DNA from: Mercurialis annua
Lineage: Eukaryota; Streptophyta; Magnoliopsida; Malpighiales; Euphorbiaceae
Direction of reading: 5' to 3'
Assembly: GCF_937616625.2 (NCBI RefSeq)
Contig: NC_065574.1
Location: 54,402,052-54,466,051, forward strand
Length of the DNA stretch: 64,000 nucleotides
Both the position numbers and the translations under genes were made by a program. The notes below the pieces were generated by a model, which saw nothing but the letters and a program-made list of their open reading frames with translations, was not told the origin of the DNA and did no database searches. This document shows, one piece after another, positions 11,765 to 23,600 of the stretch (position 1 is the stretch's first letter; every line of letters starts with the position of its first letter).

Positions 11765-12099
11765 GGCCAAATATCGTAAAAAAGTCAAACCTTTCACAAA
11801 AGTCCTAACCTTTCAATTTTGTCGATTTTGGCCAAAAATTGATTATTTGGTTTCACAAAAGTCATGACTTTTCAATTTTGTCGATTTTGGCCAAAAATGG
11901 ATTATTTGGTCATAAAAATCCTGACATTTCAATATATATGCATGCCACGTAGGCACCATATAGGCAAATTGAAATCAAATTGAGAGTTGGCCACAATTGA
12001 AACCAAATAATCAGTTTTTGGTCAAAATCGACAAAATTGAAAAGTCTGGACTTTTGTGAAACTTTTATGAAAGGTTTGACCTTTTTATGACATTTGGCC
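11765..12099. mobile_element. MULE-type miniature element (GGCCAAA family, copy A)
   Basis: Both ends read GGCCAAAT-(A/G)TC inward, followed by matching tracts such as caattttgtcgattttggcc. An internal near-duplicate of that tract is present. A shared 7-bp TAATATA flanks both ends, but a full 9-bp duplication is not exact. A second copy lies at 55830-56158. This one sits immediately upstream of the plus-strand receptor-kinase pseudogene. Non-coding. Confidence 0.75.
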
Positions 12100-12139
12100 T
12101 AATATATATAGAACAGTTTCATTAAGTTAGTAGCTGCAG

Positions 12140-13462
12140 GATAAACATGTTTTGAAAGATTTTGACATCAAAAGAGAAGCCCAAGGAGTAGATAAAGTTC
12201 TGGTTAAAGAATCTCAAACATTCGTTAAGAATGGAACGCTGGAGATCCTGTTTCGTTGGGCTGGAAAAGGGAGAACAGGTGCCCCTTGGAAAGGAACAAA
12301 CGGTTCTCTCATATTTGCAATTGATGTGGAATCCTGTAATACATTTCTTTCGTTCGACGTCAACTTAAAATAGGGCACATCGAATAGTCTACATATGCAT
12401 GTAGACTTCATTTACCTCAAATCTTATAAGCAATGCACTTCCTTTCTGATTTTCACAGAATTCAAGCCTCCTAGCAAGAGCAAAAAAACTAACTACATTA
12501 TGTATGAAATTATAGTTTTGTCATTGGTCTTCGTTTTGATTATTACAGACATTCTTTGGTGTTTGAGAGGCATGAAAGTAAAGGACCCAGGTACTGGCTG
12601 CACCGAAAAATCAAAAACTTTAATATCTCATTGGCACATGAAATAGAACCATGTTTAATAGTTTTTGTTAGGTTAAACCCATAAGTTAATTCAACTCAAG
12701 ATGCATTCTGTTTTTATTACAGAGTTAGTAGGGTTAGATATGCAAACCGATATGTTCACCTTCAGACAAATTAAAATTGCTACTAATAAGTTTGATCCAA
12801 CAAACAAGATCGGAGAAGGTGGCTTTGGACTTGTATTTAAAGTAAACTGCATCTCCACTACATCCTAAATTTTTACCTTCTCCTCTATCTTGTCAATCTC
12901 TGTAGTAAGATAAAGTTGTTGCAGGGAACATTAACAGATGGTACGATAGTTGCGGTTAAGCAGTTTTCTTCGAAGTCAAGGCAGGGGAATCGAGAATTTG
13001 TGAATGAAATAGGAACGATTTCTGTTTTGCAGCATCTGAATCTGGTTAGATTGTTCGGATGTTGTGTCGAAGGGAAAGAATTGATGTTGGTATATGAGTA
13101 CATGGAAAACAACAGTCTTGCACATGTTTTATTTGGTAAGCCTAATTATTTTTACTTCCTTTTTAAGTAAGTAAACTGAGAAAGAAAGAATAGAAGATCT
13201 ATAACTATGTGAATAAATTACAGGTAAAAAGGAAGGACAATTAAATTTAGACTAGCCTACAAGGCATAGGATTTGTGTTGGCATAGTAAAAGGCCTAGTT
13301 TTTCTGCATGAGGAATCAACCCTTATAAATAGTTCACAGGGACATCAAAACCGCTAATGTACTACTTGATACGGATCTGAACTCGAGAATTTCGGATTTT
13401 GGCCTGGCTAAGTTTAATGAAGAGGAGAACTCCCACATCAGCACTAGAATTGCAGGAACCAT
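12140..13462 (+). pseudogene. Receptor-like kinase pseudogene (malectin end, membrane segment, kinase N-lobe and catalytic loop)
   Basis: Five exons match the middle and 3' part of the intact paralogues: second malectin exon 12140-12335 (196 bases, same as the intact gene), membrane exon about 12460-12592, kinase exons 12723-12841 (119) and 12925-13135 (211), and 13224-13462. Seen in order are a malectin C-terminus, a hydrophobic segment, GEGGFGLVF, the VAVKQF lysine, and [11 protein letters not shown] with ISDFGLAKF. Lesions: joining the malectin and membrane exons creates TAA; the last exon has TAG where the family has tryptophan (LDW); one extra base precedes the HRD loop (239 versus 238). 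No upstream LRR exons or later kinase exons are visible. It is on the opposite strand to the other family members. Confidence 0.85.
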
Positions 13463-13898
13463 GTGAATTTCTGCCTTTTTTACATGTCATCTTCATACTA
13501 TACGTTTCTTTGTACTATGCATTTGCTTCAGCTGATAGTTTTAGTGAAGCTAAGCTCGACTAGGTATCACAAACATGGATATCGGAAAACAAGAGACTTA
13601 GACTCGGACTAGGTGAAATAGTGTTTTTTTAAGGTTTCCTATGTTAAAATTGAAGTTCTGTATTCAAAATGCCAAATTTGTGACGCGTTCCTGAAATGGA
13701 AAACGTTGATCGGATGAAATGTTTATGCTACTTACTCAACAAGCAAGGATCAATTTAGAGGGTTTCTTGCTCGAGCAATGTCTTTCTAGGCCTATTTTCT
13801 CCATCATTTTGGCATTTTTCGTTGATCATCGACTCGTGCAACTTCTCGCATAAATTATCTACATAAATCAAAATCTTCCGTACAATTATAGCTCAAAT

Positions 13899-13971
13899 AA
13901 CAAGAAGTAACATTAATTTGTACTCAATTTACTCAATACATATTTAGCACAAATTAATGTTACTTCTTGTT
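13899..13971. repeat. Perfect 23-bp foldback
   Basis: The arms 13899-13921 (starting aacaagaagtaacat) and 13949-13971 are exact reverse complements, separated by a 27-base loop. A second overlapping inverted pair (acatatttagcac with gtgctaaatatgt) uses part of the loop. No gene or element end is evident. Confidence 0.7.
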
Positions 13972-14395
13972 ATATATGTGCTAAATATGTAGTATAAAGG
14001 CCGCCTGATACGACGGAATTATCATTCAAGAATGAAATTTAAAGTAAAAAAAAAAAGAAATGTAAATTTTTTAAAATAAAATTTTAAATTAAATATTATT
14101 ATTTATTTTAAGTTTTACTATAATAATAATTAATGTAGAAAATTAAAAAATATTTTTAATTTTGCAATGTTTATGAGAGATAGAGTTGAATCTGCCGATT
14201 TTTTTTGTCTTGAAAATATAGAGAAATTAGGTTGATACCCTGCATATTGGGCTGGTAAAATTAAATAATTTAATAAGTTTTTTACTATTTAAAATTTTGA
14301 TTTATACAATTAAAAAAATTAATAGCGGAGTTCAAATTACACAAATGATGAAATAAAAGGAAAAGCAAGTGGAGAAAACACACATAAATTTCGAA

Positions 14396-14705
14396 CGTGG
14401 TGATTGATCAAGTATAAACTAGAGACATAAATAAAGTAGATGATCAGCGTAGGAAGTTTGATTCGAATCGTTTTTTCAATTTGGTTCAATTCTAGCTTGA
14501 CCTAATTCAAATAGCAAGTTTGTATATATTTATAGAAAGTATTTTGCATTCGTGGTGATTGATCAAGTATAAACTAGAGACATAAATAAAGTAGATGATC
14601 AGCGTAGGAAGTTTGATTCGATTCGTTTTTTCAATTTGGTTCAATTCTAGCTTGACCTAATTCAAATAGCAAGTTTGTATATATTTATAGAAAGTATTTT
14701 GCATT
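14396..14705. repeat. Tandem duplication, 155-bp unit, two copies
   Basis: Copies at 14396-14550 and 14551-14705 differ at only one base noticed (gattcgaatcg versus gattcgattcg). The array ends 48 bases from a tRNA-like gene. The near-identity implies a recent duplication. Confidence 0.9.
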
Positions 14706-14752
14706 CAGAAAAAAATAAGAAACAAAAGAAAATCTTTATGAGTAAAGATGTA

Positions 14753-14824
14753 TGTCCCTGGCCAGATTCGAACTGACGACCGCTTGCTTAAGAGGCAAAT
14801 GCCTTACCACTAGGCTACAGAGAC
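14753..14824 (-). tRNA. tRNA-Lys(CTT)-like gene, non-canonical body
   Basis: On the minus strand a full cloverleaf can be drawn. The acceptor stem pairs GTCTCTG with CAGGGAC (one G-T pair) and the discriminator base is A. The D-arm is GCC...GGC around AGTGGTA. The anticodon stem pairs TTTGC with GCAAG around the loop CTCTTAA, giving anticodon CTT (Lys). The T-arm pairs GTCAG with CTGGC around TTCGAAT. Length is 72 with no intron. The body differs from the usual plant tRNA-Lys, which begins GCCCGTCTAGCTCAG, and resembles tRNA-Gly in places. It may be a functional isodecoder or a tRNA-derived sequence. Confidence 0.7.
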
Positions 14825-15087
14825 TCTTATTTTTACATTGGTTATTATAGCTGATATGTTTAATTAAGATCTCGCAAGCAGAGTGCAAAATTGTACCACT
14901 TGTTTATAAATAGGAATTGTACCACTTGTTTATTAATATCTCTATGGTACAATGTTGTAAACATTGATAGAGATATGCAATTGGTATGATTTATGCTTAT
15001 TGTAATATGTTAATATTTTTTTCTTATTGAACGATGAATTGCAGCAAATTGTTTGTGCTTATAATTTTGTAAAAATAGATAATTTTT

Positions 15088-16161
15088 TTTAACATTAGAT
15101 ATATTGATAACACAAGTAGAATACAAACTAAAGTCTGCGCATAGACAGCTTACAAAGCTGTGCAAGTTTATGAGCTAGGAAATTAAAAACACGAGAAACA
15201 TAGAAAAATTTACATGAAACAAAAGAAGATTGGAGATGCCAAATATCACAACATATCCCCCAACCACTTGCAAGTTGAACATCATGAAAGTTAAGTGATT
15301 GAACGATTTGTAGAGCATCACCTTCAATGACAATGATGGGCCATTGACGTGAACGTACCCAATTTAAAGCTTCCATGACTGCTAAAAACTCCAATATACC
15401 AGGATCCCAAATGAACCGAAATACTGCCGTAAACTGAGCAATAATAAGACCAGTATGATCAGTGGCAACAGCAGCAACCGTCCCAAGTCGCGCAACGTGA
15501 TCTGTAGCAGCATCTACATTGATTTTAACACAACCTGGAGAAGGAATCTGAGCAATAGGAGATACAGGAGCAAACTAATTTGGAGAAGTAGAAAGCAGGC
15601 TAGTGTGGGAAAAAATGGCCATGAATTCTTCACAAGCACGAAAGGCCAAAAACATAGTGTCTTCTGCACTAATAACTTCTTGACGAAAAATAGCAGCATT
15701 ACGAGTGTTCCAGATAAACCATAATAGGAAGCAAAATAAGGGAAAGGAATTATCATCTGAATTGGAAGCAGACATACGAGCAATATAGTGTAAAATATAT
15801 TGTAACCATAATTGTGGGAAAGAAGTAGATGCTATATTAGTAACAGATAATGATAAGGAGGATAAGAACCACACATGTCTCGCAAAAGGGCATGTAAATA
15901 ACATATGTAAAAGAGTCTCTTATGCTTGACAGTGAGGACAGTGTGATTCAATATGGAATCGTTGCAATAACAATTCCCCAATAGGTAAGGCATTGTGAAG
16001 ACAACGCCAAATAAACATGTGAAGTTTGGGAGGGATAGGAATATGCCAAAGAGACTTCCACTCCTGTTTGGTAAATCCTGGAACATAAGGTATGGTAAAA
16101 ATATATGTCTGATTAAAGAGCAGATGATAACTTGATTTGACTGAGTAGCAAACATATAATA
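15088..16161 (-). mobile_element. 5'-truncated LINE retrotransposon (3' end)
   Basis: The minus strand encodes, in broken frames, the C-terminal part of a plant LINE ORF2: a zinc-binding reverse-transcriptase tail (PFARHVWFLS, WFIWNTRNAAIF) followed by an RNase H-like segment (MEALNWVRSRQWPIIVIEGDA, FNFLAHKLAQ). A 21-bp target duplication TTGTAAAAATAGATAATTTTT lies at 15067-15087 and 16162-16182. A short T-run at the left end corresponds to the poly(A) tail of a minus-strand insertion. Stops and frame changes show it is dead. Length is about 1.1 kb. Confidence 0.85.
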
Positions 16162-16572
16162 TTGTAAAAATAGATAATTTTTGGACATCGACTTAATTTT
16201 TTTTTTGGTAGATTTACACCATTCATTATTTAAAGGTATAGACTAAAAGAGTTTAAATTAACTTAAATAAATCTACATATTTTATTTGCAATGAATTATA
16301 TATAGTTTATGGAAATTGACCTCTCATGGTCTAGTAGCTTGTAAGGATCGCTGACGGAGAGAGAAGGAAGCATGAGAGTGTCATTGCCTCCTCCAAAATT
16401 TTCAAATTATTAAAATTATCACTAAAATTTTAATATTTTACAATTTAACTCCTTCTAATTTTTAAGATTGTCTACTTCATATATTCTATATTACAATTTG
16501 ATCGTTTTTATGTTAAAATTCTAACTGTCACTGGTGAGGATTATAATCCAGAAAAAAAAATTTGAAAAATTA

Positions 16573-16860
16573 ACTACTCTGTCCGTTCTAATAGAGGTGT
16601 CCACTTTACTTTCATCACACAGTTTAAGAAAAACAATTCTTATTTATGGATTTTGTAAAAAAATTCTTATTTTTCTTTTCATACCCTATTTAATAAAGGG
16701 TCCACTTGCAATTTACTTTCAATTTACTCATTAGTGGATTTTAAATAGGGGTAATATAAAAAAATTGAGTGTAAAAGTTAGTTACTTTTTGAAAGTGGAC
16801 AAGAATTTTGGAATAAAAAAAATTCTCAAAGTGGACAATTTTATTAGGACAGAGGAAATA
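16573..16860. mobile_element. Stowaway-like miniature element (Tc1/mariner type)
   Basis: The left end reads CTACTCTGTCCGTTCTAATA and the right end, reverse-complemented, reads TTTCCTCTGTCCTAATAAAA. Inner inverted tracts share TCCACTTT. Both flanks offer TA. The CTCTGTCC core matches the familiar Stowaway end pattern. Non-coding. Confidence 0.7.
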
Positions 16861-17074
16861 TAAATTTATTAAATTAACCATACTAAAAGCATTCAAAATT
16901 TATAAAGAATAAAATTAATACTTATGAAGTATTGAAATAACAAATTGTTTTTTTGATAATAATAGTAAGTTGTTTATATGTTTGTAGAAAGTATTTGACT
17001 TAAATAACGACAAAGGAAGCTAGCCAAAAAATAAAAAAAAAATTAAAAAAAAAAAACTTGTGTTTGTGGATAGA

Positions 17075-17146
17075 TGACCCTGGTGAGGATCGAACTCACG
17101 ACCGCTTGCTTAAAAGGCAAATGCCCTACCACTGGGCTACAGAGAC
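17075..17146 (-). tRNA. tRNA-Lys(TTT)-like gene, non-canonical body
   Basis: This is a relative of the gene at 14753-14824, 2.3 kb away on the same strand. The anticodon loop CTTTTAA gives TTT (Lys). The anticodon stem pairs TTTGC with GCAAG, and the T-arm pairs GTGAG with CTCAC around TTCGATC. The acceptor stem GTCTCTG/CAGGGTC has one mismatch (T2-T71). The D-arm is GCCC...GGGC. The better T-arm and different anticodon show the pair has diverged. Whether it is transcribed and charged cannot be told from sequence. Confidence 0.65.
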
Positions 17147-17149
17147 GTT

Positions 17150-17675
17150 TATAACTATAATAAGTATTGTTTTAGAATTATTTAATTTTTACAATTTTTT
17201 GAAGTTTTATGAAGGAAAATAAGTTAGGGATTAAAATAAATTTTATTTTTAACAATTTGTTCTTTTAACTTAAGTCAACTAACACTTTTAACGGACTGAG
17301 GGTGTCAGATAATTTGGGTATTTTTCAGAACATAAAAAGGGACTTAATTAATTAGAACCTTATCTCAGAATCTATTTAGTAATTCTCCCTTGATTTAAAG
17401 CAGGTAAGTTTCTATGTAAACATTGAAGAAATTGATTATATCTTGTACTCAGCTACAAACAAATAGTAAAAATGGTACATTACAAATGAGAATAACTTAC
17501 ATACAAAATTGTACAAATTGTTTACAAATATCTACATATTACACATTAGTAGAATCATAGGGATAGATACATAAGTTTACAGTGAAAAGAAAATCAAAAA
17601 TGACAAATTGGTACATAAATGATTTACATTTTCTTGAAGGCAATGGTCCTTCAGCCTTAGGATTTTGATCTCATT
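17150..17675. other. Downstream flank of the receptor kinase; no gene seen
   Basis: AT-rich sequence between the tRNA-like gene and the stop codon of the receptor kinase at 17680. It probably includes the 3' UTR of that gene. No other pattern is seen. Confidence 0.4.
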
Positions 17676-17679
17676 GAAG

Positions 17680-20600
17680 TCAGTCATGCTCCGACGTAGA
17701 GGACGAGCCAAACATAGGCGCTGTGGTAGAGTTTCGGGTTTGACTCCCGCTCATGCTTTGACTTTGAGAGTGCTGCCTGAGGTCTCTCATGGCCTTAAAC
17801 CTCAAATCTTCAGAGTAACTACTTGATTCCGAGACCGTGTCAGGAACATCAGTTCGACCTTCGAGCATGTTCACTGTCTCGGACATGGTAGGTCTAAGAG
17901 CAGGGGTTGCGCTTGTGCACAACAGACCTACTTTCACTAATCTTTCCACTTCTTCCTTGTCAACCTCGGACCTTAACGGTTCTTCAACAAGCTCCATCAG
18001 ATTCCCTCTTTGTTGCAAATGACAGGCCTGCAGTGTAAAGATTAAAAAAAACATATGCAATTAGCATTTAGGTACACTATGTTGCACGGAAACAGAAACG
18101 TTGAAACGGGAAACGCTGAAAAAGAGAACAGCGGAACAACATTTCTTACGAAAACATGTTATAAATATGAAGTTTCGGAGTTTAAAAAGCATTTCTGAAA
18201 ATTGAAATGAGAGAACTCGACAATGTTCTGTGAAACGAGTAGGTAAACTTAAGTCACGGATGAAACAACAGAAAAAACAGTGCGGTTGGTGTAAAGGAGA
18301 AGAACAGAAATGACGAGTACCCAATCTAAGAGGCAAACACAATCGTCGTTTGGCATAAAATTAAAGTTGTTCTTCCCGCTAACAGTTTCCAGAACCACAA
18401 CTCCGAAACTGTAAACATCCGCTTTATAGCTCAGGTGACCCCATAGTGCATATTCTGGTGCCATGTACCCTCTGCATATCAAATTCTGGTAAGTTCTAAC
18501 AATTAATAGCGACATCTAACTAGACATGACAAAATGTGGAAAGCGGAAATTTTAAAATAGCTAAGGAGGAACATAGTTACTGACACAGTTCCTGCAACTC
18601 GGGTGCTAACGTGGGTATTATCTCCTTCATCAAGCCTAGCCAAACCAAAATCCGATATTTTAGGGTTCAGGTCCTTATCAAGAAGCACATTAGTAGCTTT
18701 GATATCTCTGTGAACTATCTTAAGTCTTGATTCTTCATGGAGAAAAGCAAGACCCTTGGCTATCCCAATACAGATTTTAAGCCTTGTAGACCAGTCGAGT
18801 TTAAGCTGACTCTTTTCATCTGCAAATCAACCGACAAGAAAATCTCTTATATATCAGACCATTTTTAGTTATATTTAGGTAATCTGAAAATTGTTCTGCA
18901 TGGAGTGCGATTGAGACTCACCAAATAAAGCACGGGCTAGACTATTATTTTCCATGTATTCATATACCAGCAATAATTGGTCATTTTCTACACAAAATCC
19001 AAGCAGCTTGACGAGATTTGGGTGTTGCAAACATGAAATCATGCCTATCTCATTCAAAAACTCGCGGTTTCCTTGCCTTGATTTCGAAGAAAGTTGCTTC
19101 ACAGCTATCACAGTCCCATCAGATAAAAGACCCTGCATCCGAACATTTAGTCAGAATCGCAAATAGTTGAAAAAATCAAAAGAGGACCAAAAGAAAAGAT
19201 ATCGCTTCTTCAAATACGGTAATGGACATTGTTGACTACCGAACCTTGAATACAGGACCAAAACCACCTTCACCAATCTTGTTAGAAGGATCAAAGTCAT
19301 TAGTAGAGGCTCTGATTTTTTTCAAGGGAAAGGTCCCTGTTGGCAATCCTTCAGTATCTGTTATAGAAGCCAAGTTGACTTGTTCAGCGCCATGAGAATT
19401 ACAACTACTTTTAAGTAATAGCAAAGAGAGTTTCAGTTAGAAGTAAGCACAAGTCAGGAAGTCACATTCCAAAGGTTCAACCAAGAAATGTGCTGCCAAT
19501 AAAACCAAGACTAAATTTTCTCTCTAGTTTACTTGCAAGAAAAGCATTTACCTTTTCCTTTTCCACGTTTTGTTGGTAAATATCCTCTCCACCAGAGAAT
19601 TCCCAGAACAACGAGAAGAAGGCACGATGCTCCAACAACACCGACAATAACAAAAGCATTGCCCTTCTTTTTATCAATTGAACACAGCCTCAAATCTTCC
19701 AATCAAACAATAAATTTTTGTTAAAACGCAACACAAATTTTCCACCCTCTGAAAATTGTATAACACTGAGAAAATCATATAGATGACTTACCAGATGCTA
19801 CAGAGATGGCTGATATTATGGGACCATAAACCCCTCTATCAGGAATTCTCGTTGTCCCTTTGCCAGCGAAATAGAAACGGATCTCCAACATATTATTAGT
19901 CACGTTTACATCTGAAAATTGTATCACTACAGGCATTTCAGCACTGCCAACCTTATCTTCAATGTTGAAATCCTTCCATACTAATTTTTGCTGTGATACA
20001 ATATTCTAGTTAATCCCTCAGTTGCAACTTCAAAAATGTAAAATACTTAAAATTTTGCAAGCAATAACTTACTTGAACAAAAATATCAAATACGCGCCTT
20101 CCCAAACTGCTATAAGTTTTGTCATTAGTGAATTGTATCTCCGCAAAGTGGAGTTTCACCATGTACTTCCCATTTTTTAAGCAATTATGGAAATATGTAA
20201 GAGCAAGTGGAGATTTACGAGCAGTTGAGTACAATTCAGAAACATTTGATGAATGCAAAGACACAGCGTAACGAGTATTTTGGTGATCGTTATCGTCCAT
20301 GAAGTCACCAGTGCTACTAAATCCCCAATAGTCTTTCTCATTTACAAAATATTTTGCTGCACCACCCTCAACTGCTGCATCTCCTTTATATAATATGGAT
20401 GTTCTGTTTTCCTTGACGATAGTGTCTTTTCCTCCGCAGTTAACATGTAAACAACTTGAATCTATCATCAAAAGAGCAAGTCAATGAAGACAAAGGACAA
20501 AGCATTTAAAGGAAACTCTACTGGCTAAAATAAATAAATTACAAACTACGGAAAGAAACTTCAAATAATAATTAGCAGCCCTCGATATGATAGCTAGTAG

Positions 20601-23600
20601 AATTACGCACAATGAGGACATTTGAAAGTCTTCACACAAGGAAGCAGTTGCCTATCATCAGAAAGTAAAATAAGTAAATAACCATATGTTAGCATGAAAT
20701 CTATGCATTCTAAACAAAATTAAAAATCTATAGAGCAAACCACTATTCCAAATTTTTTAACTTGGTCCAAAAATAAAGAACAGAACTAAACAAAAATCTT
20801 ACGAGTTGTTCACCATTGATGAGCTTCGGTATAGGTTTAAGTTCAGATTCCTAGTAAAAGACAAAAAAAAAATCAGATCTTAAACTGTTTAAAGCAGATT
20901 CATTAAGAATGATTTCTAGAAGATTGTCCTTACATGTTTTCTCGACAAGCAAGTTGCTCTGGGCCCTGAAAATTAAAGTAGTTGTATGAAAGATCACTGT
21001 GACAAGAATCAGAAACAAATATTTTCACAGTGATTAGCCTAAGAATGGTATCAAACCCAATTCATATTTGGCTAGATAGTATCTTGGAAATAGCGACTAT
21101 ACCGAGATAGCTTTAAAAGTACTCTAATTTAGGCTGCTACAGCATTCATAATAACAAGAGACCAAAGGACTAAAAGAGAAAAAAAAAAGAATTGGGATAT
21201 CTGAAATGGAACAAGAGAAAAATACTAAATTTGATCAAATAGTTGAACAGTCTTTCTAGGACACTTCTCATATTCTTGTAGACAGATTCGTAATATTCAA
21301 TTTCTACTTTCCAAAGAACAGAAAAAAGAAAGAGAAATCTCATTGAGCTCAAGAGATAATAAGAGGTGCGACAAGAGACATACATAGTACTTCCTCCTTG
21401 CAAGATTGAATCAGGCACTTCTCCAGTCAGCATATTTCCAGTTAAAAAGCTATCCAAGTAATCGGACGAGTACCACGTTAGAAATAGAACATGAAAGCAA
21501 CAGTTAAAAGCTTAAGATAAAAATATATTGTTCCATTTCTTGAAAAGTCCTACAACAGAAAGAAAACTAATTTAAGAACTTGTTAACAATGTTGCTTATG
21601 TCCCTCAAACTTATAAACACTCCTTGATATATGTCATGTACTTTTCTAGCCAAGAAGATAGTTCAGTTTGTTTATTCAGAACCTAAACTAAAATTAAATT
21701 TTTTGCAGTGAAATCAAAGCAAATGAAGACAAAAACTTTTACCCACATACTTACATAAATCGCAGACGTTCTGCACTTATGGTATCAGGAATTCTTCCAA
21801 CTAACTTGTTGAAACTGACATCCCTATAACCGGTACAAAATAACTTGTCAAAATAAAAAAACAATTACAGCAGTGTTGCTAAAATCTCTCATAGATGTGT
21901 GAGGTGAGAGATATGAGGGAAACCAAGGTCGTTAAAAGCGCTAGCGGTACTGAGAGATGGTTTTAGGAGCACTAGACGGCACTAAGGCGGTACACAGGGA
22001 AACAAAAACAAAAGAAGTTATTATGGTTTTTGATTAGGGTACTCAACTATTGTTAGCTAGTAAAATCAAATGGCATCTGTAAATCTAGGCAAAACTCAGT
22101 GTTCTTCCTTTTCTTTCTGATGCATGCCATGAACCCTTAATAAGCTATACCAACATTCACATAAAAAATTTAGCAACTTTTAGAAGTCCAGAATCCAGAT
22201 CAAGTGGTCAGCATTGCTCCAAGTTATTTAAGATTGTGTTTCATGGATTTGCATCTCACAACGATTCAAGACAATTGGAAAAAAATTCAATTCATAAGTA
22301 TTTCACAATAAAGGACAAGAATAAAACTGCTAATAGGAAACTTTATGCATCAAAGGCTTGTTTACATACAACACTTCAAGAGTCTTCATCGTCCAAATAT
22401 AGGCAGGAAGCTCCCCGGAAATGTTACAGCTCCTCAAAATCCTAGCATATAAAATTGATATATGTAAAGTTACAAATATAGATGAAATAACTACAGTTCA
22501 TACCTTCAAATATTACATGATATGGCCAATTCATACAATCTCAATAAGCCTGTCACGTTGCTCAGCTGAGGAAAACCTTGGCTTGATCCTTTAATGTCAC
22601 TAATTCTCCTGTAACAAATATACCACGATAATAAGAAGTTAAAAAAAAGTTGTTAAACAATGAGAAAAGGAAAAAAAAACCTATAAGACATCAGACAACT
22701 AGGTTAATAGAACAAAGCCTTATACTTACAGCTCAACTAAATTAGTCAAAAGAGAAATACTTGAAGGAATGGGGCCCTCCAGTCCACTTCCATGCAGTTG
22801 TCTTCAATATTTTAAATTTACAAAAGATATCTGTTACAAGTGAGGTCATAAAACTCGAATGGGAAGTTAAGATTAAGTAGGGATCTTACAGTCTCGTAAG
22901 CTTCTTCCAATTCTGCATGAAGTTGGGAATTACTCCTGTGAACTTATTGTCATCTAACCTCCTGCATTGTACAATAAAAAGCTTCTGAATTAAGAGAGGT
23001 AAAAACCTAAATATCTGTACAAAACGAAAACACTATGAAAGCCTACAGATCTGTTAGATTACGGAGCCTAGCAAAGGATGTTGGCAAGTTTCCGGAGAAT
23101 TGATTAGAGGACAGCATCCTGAAAGGAAAAGATAGCATCAAGATACCATAAAAGAATCGTTCATCCAGGTGTTAGGAAAAATGCAGAACAAAGAAGCCAT
23201 ACAAGGTTTGCAGGTTGACTAATTTCCCGAGTTCAGATGGTATTACACCAGAAATTTGGTTCGCTTCAACGGACCTGAAGGAAGACCACAAAGAAAAAGA
23301 GTAGGTAACAAAAGAAGGTATTAAAAATTAATAAGCAAATGCAATAGTACATGCATCAAAAGTTTCCCATGTACCAAAACCAAACAAGAAACTCTAAAAG
23401 GCTAAAGTCCAATTAGCTTTTGTCATAAAAAATAGTACCAAAAAGTGAAAAGAGGAACAAGACCAACTGAGATTTGGAACATACAGATATGTGAGAGTGG
23501 TAATATTTCCCAATTCCTTTGGAATTTCCCCTGACAAGCGGTTTACAAGAAGAGAGCTGTATGAAAGATGCTAGTCAATGAGTGATGGAGGCAATACTGG

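Noticed and set aside
17075..17146. Organelle-derived tRNA-Lys
   Set aside because: The body does not match the chloroplast or mitochondrial tRNA-Lys patterns known to me, and no organelle flank is present.
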